A stretch of DNA of 64,000 nt from Herbaspirillum sp. ASV7 (lineage in GTDB: Bacteria; Pseudomonadota; Gammaproteobacteria; Burkholderiales; Burkholderiaceae_D). This document shows positions 37,327-46,726 of this stretch, piece by piece. A model generated the notes under the pieces. It ran no database searches and was not told the DNA's origin. It worked only from the letters and a program-made list of their open reading frames with translations. Where the stretch lies: the NCBI RefSeq assembly GCF_016429215.1, contig NZ_JAELUH010000005.1, forward strand, positions 101,189 through 165,188, written 5' to 3'. The position numbers were made by a program, and so were the translations under genes. How positions within the stretch are numbered: the stretch's first letter is position 1; each line of letters begins with the position of its first letter.

Positions 37327-38688
37327 ATGACCCATAATCCGCAACGCGTCGTGCGCATCGGCGCCGGTGCCGGCTACTCGGGCGACCGTATCGAACCAGC
37401 GGCCGAGCTGGCCGAGCAGGGACAGCTGGACTACCTGATCTTCGAATGCCTGGCCGAGCGCACCATCGCCATCGGCCAGCAGGCACGGCTGGCCGACCCG
37501 AGCAAGGGCTACGACCCGCTACTGGCCGAGCGCATGCATGCCGTGCTCAAGACCTGCGCCGACCAGGGCGTGCGCATCATCACCAACATGGGGGCGGCCA
37601 ATCCGCAGGCCGCAGCCCGACGCATCCGCGAGATCGCCCGCGAACTGGGTCTGACGCAGCTGAAGGTCGCCGCCGTCATCGGCGACGACGTGCTGGAGGC
37701 GGTGCAGGCCGGCGACTTCCGCATCGAGGACAATGGCCAGCCGGTGACGTCCCTGGGAGACCGCCTCATCTCGGCCAATGCCTACCTGGGCGTGGCGCCC
37801 ATCCTGGAAGCGCTGCAAGCCGGCGCCGACGTGATCGTGACCGGCCGGGTGGCCGATCCGGCGCTGGTGCTGGCGCCACTGGTGCACGAATTCGGCTGGG
37901 CGGCAGATGACTGGGACAAGCTGGGCCAGGGTACCCTGGTCGGCCATCTGCTGGAATGCGCGGGCCAGATCACCGGCGGTTACTTTGCCGATCCTGACAA
38001 GAAGGATGTGGCCGGGCTGGCGCGACTGGGCTTCCCCATTGGCGAGATCAGCGCCGACGGCAGTGCCGTCATCACCAAGGTCGCCGGCTCCGGTGGCCAG
38101 GTGACGGCGCAGACCTGCAAGGAACAACTGCTCTATGAAATCCATGATCCCGCCGCCTACTACACGCCGGACGTGATCGCCGATTTCTCGCAGGTGCGCA
38201 TCACCGAGATCGGACCTGACCGCGTCGCCGTCACCGGTGGCCGTGGCCGCGCGCGCCCGGAAACCCTGAAGACCACGCTGGGCTACCGCGACAGCTTCAT
38301 CGGCGAGGGCCAGATTTCCTATGCCGGGCCGGGAGCGCAGGCCCGCGCCCAGCTGGCCGCCGACATCGTGCGCGAGCGCCTGGCGCTGACCGGCGTGCCG
38401 ACCGACGAGCTGCGCCTGGACCTGATCGGCGTGAACGCCATCAGCAGCGCGCCGATGGCGGCGGCAGCCAATACGCCCGAGCCGCAGGAAGTACGCCTGC
38501 GCGTGGCCGGGCGCACGGCCAGCATGAAGGAAGCGGTACGCATCGGCAACGAGGTCGAAACCCTCTACACCAATGGCCCGGCTGGCGGCGGGGGCGCGAC
38601 CAAGGCCGCCCGCGAGGTCATTGCCGTGCTATCGCTGCTGCTGCCGCGCGACCTGGTGCATACATCCGTTCATATCGAGGAGGTCTGA
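37327..38688 (+). CDS. AtuA family protein (DUF1446), acyl-CoA-type catabolism
   Basis: A 453-residue member of the acyclic terpene utilisation AtuA family (DUF1446). The first AtuA was found in citronellol degradation, but its reaction is not settled. Conserved parts seen are the IGAGAGYSGDR start, the DYLIFECLAERT and GVRIITNMGAANP stretches and the GGGGATK motif near the end. The ATG at 37327 has GGAG 8 bp upstream; a TTG at 37315 is also in frame. It forms an operon with CitMHS (43 bp) and the AtuA-like small gene (1 bp gap), so a role in tricarboxylate catabolism is suggested. Confidence 0.88.
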   Translation: MTHNPQRVVRIGAGAGYSGDRIEPAAELAEQGQLDYLIFECLAERTIAIGQQARLADPSKGYDPLLAERMHAVLKTCADQGVRIITNMGAANPQAAARRIREIARELGLTQLKVAAVIGDDVLEAVQAGDFRIEDNGQPVTSLGDRLISANAYLGVAPILEALQAGADVIVTGRVADPALVLAPLVHEFGWAADDWDKLGQGTLVGHLLECAGQITGGYFADPDKKDVAGLARLGFPIGEISADGSAVITKVAGSGGQVTAQTCKEQLLYEIHDPAAYYTPDVIADFSQVRITEIGPDRVAVTGGRGRARPETLKTTLGYRDSFIGEGQISYAGPGAQARAQLAADIVRERLALTGVPTDELRLDLIGVNAISSAPMAAAANTPEPQEVRLRVAGRTASMKEAVRIGNEVETLYTNGPAGGGGATKAAREVIAVLSLLLPRDLVHTSVHIEEV

Positions 38689-38689
38689 C

Positions 38690-38995
38690 ATGCAGCTCAG
38701 AGACATCGCCCATTCACGCGCCGGGGACAAGGGCGACATTTCCAATATCTCGGTGATTGCCTACCGCATCGAAGACTACGCCCTGCTGGAACGCGAACTG
38801 ACCGCCGAGCGGGTGCGGGCGCATTTTGCGGGGGTCGTGCAGGGAGAAGTGGTGCGCTACGCCTTGCCGCAGCTGGGAGCGCTCAATTTCGTGATGCAGC
38901 GCGCACTGGGCGGCGGCGTGACGCGCTCACTGGCGCTGGATGCGCACGGAAAGGCGTTGTCGGGGGTGATGCTGGGGATGGAGCTGACGCCCTGA
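38690..38995 (+). CDS. AtuA-like small partner protein
   Basis: A 101-residue protein that resembles the C-terminal ferredoxin-fold part found fused or next to AtuA proteins. It begins LRDIAHSRAGDKGDISNISV, a family hallmark, and continues with a VVRYALPQLGALNFVM segment. GAGGAGG is 7 bp before the ATG, and the gene is 1 bp after the AtuA stop, so the two are clearly coupled. Probably both make one enzyme complex; the reaction is unknown. Confidence 0.88.
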   Translation: MQLRDIAHSRAGDKGDISNISVIAYRIEDYALLERELTAERVRAHFAGVVQGEVVRYALPQLGALNFVMQRALGGGVTRSLALDAHGKALSGVMLGMELTP

Positions 38996-39008
38996 AGCGA
39001 TGAGGACG

Positions 39009-39425
39009 TCAGATTTCCCAGGGATTGATGACACCAAGATCAGCGGCAAGGAAGGGTGCCGTGTCGCGCGAAGCAATCGAAAACCCGCAGGAAACCGCGA
39101 TGGCAGCGATATAGCCATCAGGGGCAGGAAAGCCGCGCCCGGAACGCTTGGCCTTCACCGCCAGCTCGGCATGGGAACGGGCTGCATCGATGTCAAAGGG
39201 CAGAATCCGGTTCTTGAACATCCTCGATACAGTCTCAAAGCGCTGCGCAAACATATCGCGGCGCCTGCCGTCGGACAGGCTGGAAATTCCGAACTGCATT
39301 TCGGCCACCGTGATGGTCGTCAGGAAGAGCGTCTCCAAGGCCTGTTCATTGAACCAGGCGCGCACATTGGGATGTGAGTCTGGCTTCATCGCCTCGGAGA
39401 TGACATTGGTATCCAGAACGATCAT
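39009..39425 (-). CDS. PIN-domain toxin, FitB/VapC type
   Basis: A 138-residue PIN nuclease with the acidic residues Asp5 (LDTNVISE), Glu42 (VAEMQFGI), Asp103 and Asp121 that hold the metal ions. It is most like FitB and the VapC plasmid-stability proteins, which cleave RNA, often initiator tRNA. The start overlaps the stop of the antitoxin gene by 4 bp, the usual arrangement. It ends 13 bp from the convergent AtuA operon. The toxin looks intact. Confidence 0.92.
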   Translation of the reverse strand: MIVLDTNVISEAMKPDSHPNVRAWFNEQALETLFLTTITVAEMQFGISSLSDGRRRDMFAQRFETVSRMFKNRILPFDIDAARSHAELAVKAKRSGRGFPAPDGYIAAIAVSCGFSIASRDTAPFLAADLGVINPWEI

Positions 39426-39676
39426 TCGAACCTCATCGGCTCAGCGGGCGTTCTGTCACGCATCCGCTCAACGGCTTCGACATCTTCGTTGGTCAAGCCA
39501 ATTTCCCGACTCATTTCGGCCAGGACATCGCCAAGCCGAAGACGATTGGCAGGCTTTACCGCTGTGGTGAGGATGTCCCGGATTTCTGCCTCGGTGCTGC
39601 GGCCATGCTGGGCAGCGCGCACCCGCAAGGCACGATGAACCTCATCAGGAAGATTTCGGACAGTTAACGTAGCCAT
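39422..39676 (-). CDS. FitA-type antitoxin (ribbon-helix-helix)
   Basis: An 84-residue antitoxin. The N-terminal MATLTVRNLPDEVHRALR followed by a helix is the Arc/FitA ribbon-helix-helix DNA-binding fold; the C-terminal half should block the PIN toxin. The ATG at 39676 starts the fold exactly; the frame extends 15 codons more without support. It would repress its own promoter in the upstream 300-bp gap. Confidence 0.91.
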   Translation of the reverse strand: MATLTVRNLPDEVHRALRVRAAQHGRSTEAEIRDILTTAVKPANRLRLGDVLAEMSREIGLTNEDVEAVERMRDRTPAEPMRFE

Positions 39677-40035
39677 GACAGCATTCCCCCACGGTGATAT
39701 CAATGCATGCATCTTAGACATTTGCCTGACTCCTATCCAGTGTTAAATGTGCAAAGCCAAATCGGCTTACGGGAGGTAGATGTCCGCGATTAAACAGGAT
39801 GAGCGGATTTAAAGGGAGATAAGCACAAAAAAGATATAGAAAACCGAGCTTCTTCGAATACTGTATTGGCGGGCAAAAGCACGCATTGCCACCAGGCAAA
39901 ATAGGAAATTTTTCGCCTAATACTTCTCCCAAAACTGCGTACATTGCGACTGTCCAAAGCCCGCAAGATTTGGTATCGTCCGCCCGTGATTCATTCTCGC
40001 ACTGCATCAGCCCCCTGCTGATACTCTCCCCAAAT
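39677..40035. other. Intergenic region between the TA pair and purT
   Basis: A 359-bp stretch that holds the divergent promoters for the antitoxin and purT. It is richer in A/T than the neighbours. No gene or clear operator seen; an open frame into purT from 39886 crosses it without support. Confidence 0.45.
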
Positions 40036-41247
40036 ATGAAAAAACCTACTCGACTCGGCACGCCGCTTTCTCCTTCCGCCACCAAGGTCATGCTGCTGGG
40101 CTCCGGCGAACTGGGCAAGGAAGTCATCATTGCCCTGCAACGCCTGGGCGTGGAAGTGATCGCCGTTGACCGTTATGAAAACGCCCCCGGCCATCAGGTC
40201 GCGCATCGCGCCCACGTCATCAACATGACCGATGGCGCCGCCCTGACCGCGCTGATCGAGCAGGAAAAGCCGGACCTGATCGTGCCCGAGATCGAGGCCA
40301 TTGCCACCGAAACCCTGGTCAAGCTGGAAGAAGCCGGCCGCGTCAACGTCATCCCGACCGCCCGTGCCGCCTGGCTGACCATGAACCGCGAAGGCATCCG
40401 CCGCCTGGCCGGCGAAACCCTGGCCCTGGCGACCTCGCCCTACCGCTTTGCCGACAGCCTGGATGAATTGAAGGCTGCCATCGACCAGATCGGCTATCCC
40501 TGCGTGATCAAGCCGGTGATGTCGTCCTCGGGCAAGGGCCAGTCCAAGATCGACGGCCCCGGCGAAATCGAGGCCGCCTGGAACTACGCTGCTGCCGGTG
40601 GCCGCGTCGATGCCGGCCGCGTGATCGTGGAAGGCTTCATCGACTTCGACTATGAGATCACCCTGCTGACGGTGCGCTCGCTCAACGAAAACGGCGAGAC
40701 CATCACCAGCTTCTGCGACCCCATCGGTCACGTACAGGTCAAGGGCGATTACGTCGAATCCTGGCAACCGCACCCGATGCCCGCCGCTGCCCTGGACAAG
40801 GCCCGCGACATCGCCCGCAAGGTCACCGAAAACCTGGGCGGCCTGGGCCTGTTCGGCGTGGAGCTGTTCGTCAAGGGCGACATGGTCTGGTTCTCCGAAG
40901 TCAGCCCCCGTCCGCATGACACCGGCATGGTCACCATGGTCAGCCAGGTGCAGAGCGAATTCGAACTGCATGCCAAGGCCATCCTGGGCCTGCCGGTCAA
41001 TACCGCCCTGCGTACCCCGGGTGCGTCGGCTGTCATCTATGGCCAGCATGAAGCCCGTGGCATCGCCTTCGACGGCGTGGCCGAGGCACTGCGCATCCCC
41101 GGCGCCGACATCCGCCTGTTCGGCAAGCCGGAATCCTTTGCCCGCCGCCGCATGGGCGTGGCCCTGGCCAGCGCCGACAGCGTCGAAACCGCACGCATCC
41201 GCGCCAAGCAGGCCGCTGCCAAGGTCAAGCCGGTGATCCCGGAATAA
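40036..41247 (+). CDS. purT: Formate-dependent phosphoribosylglycinamide formyltransferase
   Basis: A 403-residue ATP-grasp enzyme that makes formyl-GAR from GAR, ATP and formate in purine synthesis, an alternative to PurN. N-terminal pre-ATP-grasp region with [10 protein letters not shown] (about 18-27), ATP-grasp core with [12 protein letters not shown] and the metal/phosphate part [15 protein letters not shown]. The ATG at 40036 gives the family length; earlier codons lie in the promoter. It has its own terminator. purL and guaBA elsewhere in the window belong to the same pathway. Confidence 0.96.
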   Translation: MKKPTRLGTPLSPSATKVMLLGSGELGKEVIIALQRLGVEVIAVDRYENAPGHQVAHRAHVINMTDGAALTALIEQEKPDLIVPEIEAIATETLVKLEEAGRVNVIPTARAAWLTMNREGIRRLAGETLALATSPYRFADSLDELKAAIDQIGYPCVIKPVMSSSGKGQSKIDGPGEIEAAWNYAAAGGRVDAGRVIVEGFIDFDYEITLLTVRSLNENGETITSFCDPIGHVQVKGDYVESWQPHPMPAAALDKARDIARKVTENLGGLGLFGVELFVKGDMVWFSEVSPRPHDTGMVTMVSQVQSEFELHAKAILGLPVNTALRTPGASAVIYGQHEARGIAFDGVAEALRIPGADIRLFGKPESFARRRMGVALASADSVETARIRAKQAAAKVKPVIPE

Positions 41248-41272
41248 GCGCTATCGCGCCATAGGCCATTCC

Positions 41273-41310
41273 GGACGGGCCCCGATGCAAATCGGGGCCC
41301 GTCCTGCTTT
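41273..41310 (+). terminator. Rho-independent terminator of purT
   Basis: Perfect 14-bp stem GGACGGGCCCCGAT / ATCGGGGCCCGTCC with GCAA loop and a short T-rich tail. Confidence 0.9.
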
Positions 41311-41413
41311 GCGGCCTGGCCTCGATAGCGGCTGTGAAACGATATAAAGAGTTTGCGGCCCCGACTGGTTATAATCGACGCCTCCCTCCACTACAGCAGC
41401 TTTGCTCACGATC

Positions 41414-43018
41414 ATGAAGTGCGATGTCGCCATCATCGGCAGCGGTCTGGCCGGTCTTTCCGTAGCCCTCCATCTTGCCGAAAAGTATCAGGTCGTGGTC
41501 GTCTCCAAGGGCGAGCTGCTGGACGGGGCCAGCAACTGGGCCCAGGGTGGCATCGCCGCAGTGCTGGATTCGGGCGACAGCCATGCCCAGCACATCGACG
41601 ATACCCTGGTAGCCGGTGCCGGCCTGTGCGATGAGGCATCGACCCGTTACATCGTCGAACATGGCCGCCAGGCCATCGAATGGCTCATCGCCCAGGGCGT
41701 GCCCTTCACCCGCGACGACAGCGCCGAGCTGGGCTATCACCTCACCCGCGAAGGCGGCCACAGCCAGCGCCGCATCATCCACGCCGCCGACGCCACCGGC
41801 CACGCGGTGCAGGTCACGCTGGAGCAGCGCGTGCGGGCCCATCCCAACATCACCCTGCTGGAACATCACTGTGCCATCGACCTGATCCACGCCCGCAAGC
41901 AGGATCCCAAGGCCGAGCCACGCTGCCTGGGTGTGCACGTGCAAGACACCAGCAATGGCCGTGTGCTGGCCATTGCAGCAGCGCGCACGGTGCTGGCCAC
42001 CGGTGGCGCCGGCAAGGTCTACCTGTACACCTCCAACCCCGATTCGGCCACCGGCGACGGCATCGCCATGGCCTGGCGCGCCGGTTGCCGCGTGGCCAAC
42101 ATGGAATTCATCCAGTTTCATCCGACCTGCCTGTACCACCCTTATGCCAAGTCCTTCCTGATCAGCGAAGCCTTGCGCGGAGAAGGCGCCCTGCTCAAGC
42201 TGCCCGCCTCGGCGGGCAACGCCGCCGGCCAGCGCTTCATGCCCGAGCATGACGACCGGGCCGAGCTGGCGCCGCGCGACATCGTGGCGCGCGCCATCGA
42301 CTTCGAGATGAAGAAGCGCGGCCTGGATCACGTCGACCTGGATATCAGCCACCAGAGCCCGGCCTTCATCGCCGAGCACTTCCCGACCATCCAGGCGCGC
42401 TGTCTGGAGTTCGGCATCGACATCACCCGCCAGCCCATCCCGGTGGTGCCGGCGGCGCATTACACCTGTGGTGGCGTGGTCACCGACATGGCCGGGCGCA
42501 CCGACCTGCCGGGCCTGTATGCGGTGGGCGAGACCGCCTACACCGGCCTGCACGGCGCCAACCGCCTGGCCAGCAACTCGCTGCTGGAATGCCTGGTGCT
42601 GGGCCGCTCTGCCGCCGAGGATATCGAACGCGAACTGGCCGGCGGCACCTGGCGCCTGGCCGAGGTGCCGCAGTGGGATGAGAGCCGCGTCACCGACGCC
42701 GACGAAGAAGTGGTGATCGCCCACAACTGGGACGAGCTGCGCCGCTTCATGTGGAATTACGTCAGCATCGTGCGCACCGACAAACGGCTGGAACGCGCCC
42801 AGCACCGCATCGGCCTGCTCAAGGAAGAGATCGACGAGTACTACGCCAACTTCCGCATCTCGCGCGACCTGCTGGAGCTGCGCAACCTGGTCGATGTAGC
42901 CCAGCTGATCGTGGCCAGCGCCCTGACACGCAAGGAAAGCCGCGGCCTGCATTTCAGCCAGGACTATCCACGCACGCTGCCACGCGCCACGCCGACCATC
43001 CTTCCCGGCCGTCAGTGA
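41414..43018 (+). CDS. nadB: L-aspartate oxidase
   Basis: FAD enzyme of 534 residues that oxidises L-aspartate to iminoaspartate, the first step of de novo NAD synthesis. It has the GSGLAG FAD motif (9-14), the [10 protein letters not shown] stretch, the RGEGALL-type substrate region and [13 protein letters not shown]. The ATG at 41414 opens directly before the FAD strand; a TTG 12 bp upstream is less likely. The partner genes nadA and nadC lie 4-7 kb away on the other strand. The patatin gene follows 28 bp later. Confidence 0.96.
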   Translation: MKCDVAIIGSGLAGLSVALHLAEKYQVVVVSKGELLDGASNWAQGGIAAVLDSGDSHAQHIDDTLVAGAGLCDEASTRYIVEHGRQAIEWLIAQGVPFTRDDSAELGYHLTREGGHSQRRIIHAADATGHAVQVTLEQRVRAHPNITLLEHHCAIDLIHARKQDPKAEPRCLGVHVQDTSNGRVLAIAAARTVLATGGAGKVYLYTSNPDSATGDGIAMAWRAGCRVANMEFIQFHPTCLYHPYAKSFLISEALRGEGALLKLPASAGNAAGQRFMPEHDDRAELAPRDIVARAIDFEMKKRGLDHVDLDISHQSPAFIAEHFPTIQARCLEFGIDITRQPIPVVPAAHYTCGGVVTDMAGRTDLPGLYAVGETAYTGLHGANRLASNSLLECLVLGRSAAEDIERELAGGTWRLAEVPQWDESRVTDADEEVVIAHNWDELRRFMWNYVSIVRTDKRLERAQHRIGLLKEEIDEYYANFRISRDLLELRNLVDVAQLIVASALTRKESRGLHFSQDYPRTLPRATPTILPGRQ

Positions 43019-43046
43019 CGCCGTGGGTGCGTCTGTGCGCGCGCTG

Positions 43047-45347
43047 ATGCGTCTTATGCGGCGGCGGCTGAGGGGCCTCCTGCTTGTGCTGCCGCTGCTG
43101 CCGCTGCTGCCGATGCTGCCGTTGCTGGCAGCGCTGCCCAAGCCGGCCCACGCCGGTGAGGATAGTTCTCTGCAGACCACCCCCGCCAAGCGTCCTCGCA
43201 TCTGCCTGGTACTCTCCGGCGGTGGCGCGCGTGGCTATGCCCACCTGGGTGTGCTGCAATACCTGGAGCAACTGCACATCCCCATCGATTGCATCGCCGG
43301 CACCAGCATGGGGGCGCTCATCGGCGGACTCTATGCCAGCGGGATCGGCGCAGACGAGCTGGAGCGGCGCCTGGCCGCAACCAATCTCTCCGACATCGCC
43401 TTCGACCGCGACGAGCGCTCACGGCTGCCGCAGTCGCAGCGCGAAGACGAATTCCAGTACCCGATCTCGCTCGCCGCTGGCCTCGACGGCGGCAAGCTCA
43501 AGCTGGCCTCCGGCCTGGTCCAGGGCAACAAGCTGCTCACGCTGCTGCAGAACTGGACCGCGCAATTGCCGGCCGATATCGACTTTGCAAGCCTGCCCAT
43601 CCCCTTCCGTGCCGTCGCCACCGACTTGAGCCAGGGCAGCGAAGTGGTGCTGGAACGCGGTTCCCTGCCCCGCGCCATGCGCGCCAGCATGGCCGTACCG
43701 GGGCTGTTCGCGCCGTTTGCCATCGGCTCGCGTACCCTGGTCGACGGTGGCCTGGTGAGCAACCTGCCTGTCCAGACCGCACGCGACATGGGGGCCGACG
43801 TGGTGATTGCAGTCAACATTGCCACGCCGCTGCAGGACGCCGCGCAGCTGCAATCGCCCACGGCGGTGGCGCAGCAGATGGTGGGGATCCTGATCCAGCA
43901 GAACGTCAAGGCCCAGAAGGCCTTGCTAGGTCGTGGCGACGTGCTCATCGAACCGCACATGGAGGGCATGTCCTTCACCGATTTCGCCCGTGGCAAGGAT
44001 GGCATCAATGCCGGCTGGGAAGCCGCCCAGGCCCAGCAGGCGCGCCTGTTGCAGCTGTCGCTGGCGCCGCAAGAGTGGCAGGCCTACCTGGCCGCACGTC
44101 AGCACGCCGGCCCGGCACTGGCCGGCGCTACCCGCATCGACGCCATCGAGATCCGCAGCGGCAGCCATATTCCGGCCAGCTATGTACGTGGCCGGCTGGC
44201 CGTCAGGGAGGGCGACCTCTACGACGCCCAGCAGATCAACCAGCAACTGGCCCAGCTGGCCAGCCACGGCGACTTCAATGCCGTCACCCAGGAGCTGGTG
44301 CGACGTGAGGATGGCAGCAACGTCCTGGTGATCGAAGCCGAGGAAAAATCCTGGGGCCCGCAATATCTGCTGTTCGGCCTGGGGCTGTCCAACAGTTTCA
44401 ATGGCCATGGCGGCTTCAACCTGCAGATCGGCCACCGCTACCCCTGGATCAACGACAGTGGCCTGGAATGGCGCAACGACCTGCTGCTGGGCGCCAAGGG
44501 CGCCAGCCTGGAGAGCGAACTGCGCCAACCCATCTGGGGCGGCAGTGGCAGCTATCTCGCACCCTATGTGCAGATCAGGCGGCGCTACGTCGATGTCTAT
44601 CTCGATGGCAGCGACGTGAAGGCCTCTCCGGTCAACGAGTACCGCATCGATTCGGCCATCGCCGGGCTGGACCTGGGCGTGCCACTGTCTCGCCTGGGTG
44701 AATTGCGCATGGGGATGAGCTACCAGCACGTGAAGTACTCGCCCTCCTATAACCTGCCGCCAGACAGTGGCGCCCAGTTCCAGTCCTACCAGAGCAGCCA
44801 GCCGGTGGCGCGCCTGCGCCTGACCATCGACCAGCTCGATGATGTGCTCTTCCCGCGCAAGGGCTATTACCTCTCGGCCGAGGCCAATCGCGGCTTTGGT
44901 GGCGAGGAGCGGCGCTTCTCCGACTTGCAGGCCAAGACCCTGTGGGCTTTCAGCCGCGACAGCAACACCCTCAACGTGGCCCTGGAAGGCGCCAGCAGCC
45001 TGTCGGCCAATAGCGCCGGCCTGGGATTTACACTGGGAGGATTCCAGCATCTCTCAGCCTACGCGCCCGATCAGTTCTTCGGCAACTATCTGCTGTACGG
45101 GCGCCTGAGCTGGCTGCGCGACCTGGCCGATGACGCCCTGCCCGGCCTGCGCAAGCCGGTACTGGGCATCAGTGCCGAAGCTGGCAATGTGTGGCAGAAC
45201 CGGGACGCCTTCGGTGATGGCCCCTACAAGAAGAGCCTGAGCCTGTTCCTGGGCGGCAGCAGCCCGGTGGGGCCGCTCTACTTCGGGGTCGCCCTGGGTC
45301 AGCAAGGGGTGTGGAACCTGTACCTGCAACTGGGCCGGGTGTTCTGA
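43047..45347 (+). CDS. Patatin-like phospholipase autotransporter (type Vd, PlpD-like)
   Basis: A 766-residue secreted lipolytic protein. A signal peptide (about 1-36, Leu/Pro-rich, ending AHA) is followed by a patatin domain (about 52-255) with oxyanion GGGARG (58-63), nucleophile Ser87 in GTSMG and Asp233 in DGG. One POTRA-like region (about 340-410) precedes a 16-strand Omp85-type barrel ending in Phe. This is the type Vd layout (Pseudomonas PlpD, Fusobacterium FplA), where the barrel exports the phospholipase A. The start is uncertain: GTG at 43023 or ATG at 43047 or 43056. It overlaps the nadB region by no bases. Confidence 0.92.
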   Translation: MRLMRRRLRGLLLVLPLLPLLPMLPLLAALPKPAHAGEDSSLQTTPAKRPRICLVLSGGGARGYAHLGVLQYLEQLHIPIDCIAGTSMGALIGGLYASGIGADELERRLAATNLSDIAFDRDERSRLPQSQREDEFQYPISLAAGLDGGKLKLASGLVQGNKLLTLLQNWTAQLPADIDFASLPIPFRAVATDLSQGSEVVLERGSLPRAMRASMAVPGLFAPFAIGSRTLVDGGLVSNLPVQTARDMGADVVIAVNIATPLQDAAQLQSPTAVAQQMVGILIQQNVKAQKALLGRGDVLIEPHMEGMSFTDFARGKDGINAGWEAAQAQQARLLQLSLAPQEWQAYLAARQHAGPALAGATRIDAIEIRSGSHIPASYVRGRLAVREGDLYDAQQINQQLAQLASHGDFNAVTQELVRREDGSNVLVIEAEEKSWGPQYLLFGLGLSNSFNGHGGFNLQIGHRYPWINDSGLEWRNDLLLGAKGASLESELRQPIWGGSGSYLAPYVQIRRRYVDVYLDGSDVKASPVNEYRIDSAIAGLDLGVPLSRLGELRMGMSYQHVKYSPSYNLPPDSGAQFQSYQSSQPVARLRLTIDQLDDVLFPRKGYYLSAEANRGFGGEERRFSDLQAKTLWAFSRDSNTLNVALEGASSLSANSAGLGFTLGGFQHLSAYAPDQFFGNYLLYGRLSWLRDLADDALPGLRKPVLGISAEAGNVWQNRDAFGDGPYKKSLSLFLGGSSPVGPLYFGVALGQQGVWNLYLQLGRVF

Positions 45348-45351
45348 GGGC

Positions 45352-46602
45352 TCAGTCGGCCGGTTCCATCTGCCAGACGCCGGCCACGCGACGGCGGCCG
45401 TCACGCCCCCGGGGCAGGAACCGGCTGCGATCCAGGACGGTGCTGCCATCCTGCAGGCGCACCAGCATCTGGGTCAGGCGTGGCGCGTCGTCCTCCTGCA
45501 GCCAGCGCTGGCGCAAGCGCGCCTGGTCCAGCGGCGATACCAGCGCCAGCACCTGTTCCAGCGCCTGCACGCCGTGCGCGGGCACGCCCAGCACGGCCAT
45601 GACGTCACCTTGCCAGTCAAAGCGGGAGGACTGTACATCGAAGGTATAGGCCACCTGGCGACTGGCTGCCAGGGACAGTGCGACCTGGCTGTTCCAGGCG
45701 GCGAACTCTTCGTGGATGCGTTCGCGGCGCGTCTTGAAGGCCCCGATCAGCAATGCCATCAAGGCTGCCATCCCCAGGTAGACCTGCAGTTCCAGCAAGG
45801 CATTGCTGGCATGCAACTGCACCAGCTGGACGAAGGGCCCCCGCCCTCGCGCGTCATAGACCATGGCGATCACACACAGCAGCAACACCGACCAGGCGCC
45901 GCTACGGGCGCCCCAGGCCACCGTCACCAGCGCCAGGCACAGCAGCGGCACGTAGGTCGTGCCGAAGTTGACATCCAGTACCTTGCGATCGAGCTCGCCA
46001 TTGAACGCGACGTAGACCGAGGCCAGCATGCCCAGCAGGCTGAGCAGACCGACTGCGAACTCGGTGCGCGCGATCCCCTCGGGATGGGCGCGAGCCGCCC
46101 TGGTACAGAACACCAAGGCAGGCACCATGACCAGGATGCCGACCAGTTCCGACGAGGCCCACATCCGCCAGACCGGCACCAGCGGCACACGCTGCGTCGC
46201 CTGCAGCCAGGCGGCCGCCAGCAGGCCACTGGCAAGGCTGGCGACCACCGCTACCGACAGCAGGTCGCGCACGAATGCCGGACCGGACATGGCGTGCGAA
46301 CGGTCGCGCAACCTGCCCACGGCGATGGCGGCGACCAGGGTTTCATTGAAGGCCAGCAGCAATACCCGCCACAGCTCGCGATGGGCGATGGCCCCCAGCG
46401 CCACCTGGGCGGCAATGAGCAATACCAGCAAGGCAAACCAGCGCGCCCTGGGCAGCAGCCACAGCGCGGCCACGGTGATGCCGGCGGGCAGCCAGACCCG
46501 GCCGCCGCCATAGAGGGCGCCATCCAGTTCATGGGACAGCAGCCCCAGCAGGAAGTAGGCAAGAGCCCACGCCAGCGGCGCTGCCAGTTCATTGGCTTGC
46601 AC
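45352..46602 (-). CDS. MASE1-domain membrane sensor without an output domain
   Basis: About 416 residues. Residues 1-310 form eight to ten membrane helices of the MASE1 type, normally the sensory part of histidine kinases or diguanylate cyclases. A PAS-like segment follows (about 315-400), but no HisKA, HATPase, GGDEF or EAL motif is present. The start is unclear: a GTG at 46602 (GAAAG about 8 bp upstream) or TTG at 46608; the frame continues to 46683, but that is inside the nadC terminator. Convergent with the patatin gene, 4 bp apart. Target and signal unknown. Confidence 0.75.
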   Translation of the reverse strand: MQANELAAPLAWALAYFLLGLLSHELDGALYGGGRVWLPAGITVAALWLLPRARWFALLVLLIAAQVALGAIAHRELWRVLLLAFNETLVAAIAVGRLRDRSHAMSGPAFVRDLLSVAVVASLASGLLAAAWLQATQRVPLVPVWRMWASSELVGILVMVPALVFCTRAARAHPEGIARTEFAVGLLSLLGMLASVYVAFNGELDRKVLDVNFGTTYVPLLCLALVTVAWGARSGAWSVLLLCVIAMVYDARGRGPFVQLVQLHASNALLELQVYLGMAALMALLIGAFKTRRERIHEEFAAWNSQVALSLAASRQVAYTFDVQSSRFDWQGDVMAVLGVPAHGVQALEQVLALVSPLDQARLRQRWLQEDDAPRLTQMLVRLQDGSTVLDRSRFLPRGRDGRRRVAGVWQMEPAD

Positions 46603-46650
46603 AGTCAAGACTTTCGTGGGGCGGCAGGAAGATCGTGACGATGATTCTAA

Positions 46651-46695
46651 CAGCCGAAACAAGAAAGGCCCGCCGTGCAACACGGCGAGCCTTTC
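46651..46695 (-). terminator. Rho-independent terminator of nadC
   Basis: GAAAGGC-CGCCGTG / CACGGCG-GCCTTTC stem with one mismatch, 3-nt loop; on the minus strand TTCTTGTTTC follows. Confidence 0.82.
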
Positions 46696-46726
46696 TGGTC
46701 AGGGCCTCGGCAACGGTCTTGCCGAT

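Noticed and set aside
39714..40130. 138-codon minus-strand frame across the purT promoter
   Set aside because: No family resemblance; overlaps the purT start and the TA promoter region.
46603..46683. Longer N terminus for the MASE1 protein from a GTG at 46683
   Set aside because: It would be encoded by the nadC terminator hairpin region and has no MASE1-like sequence.
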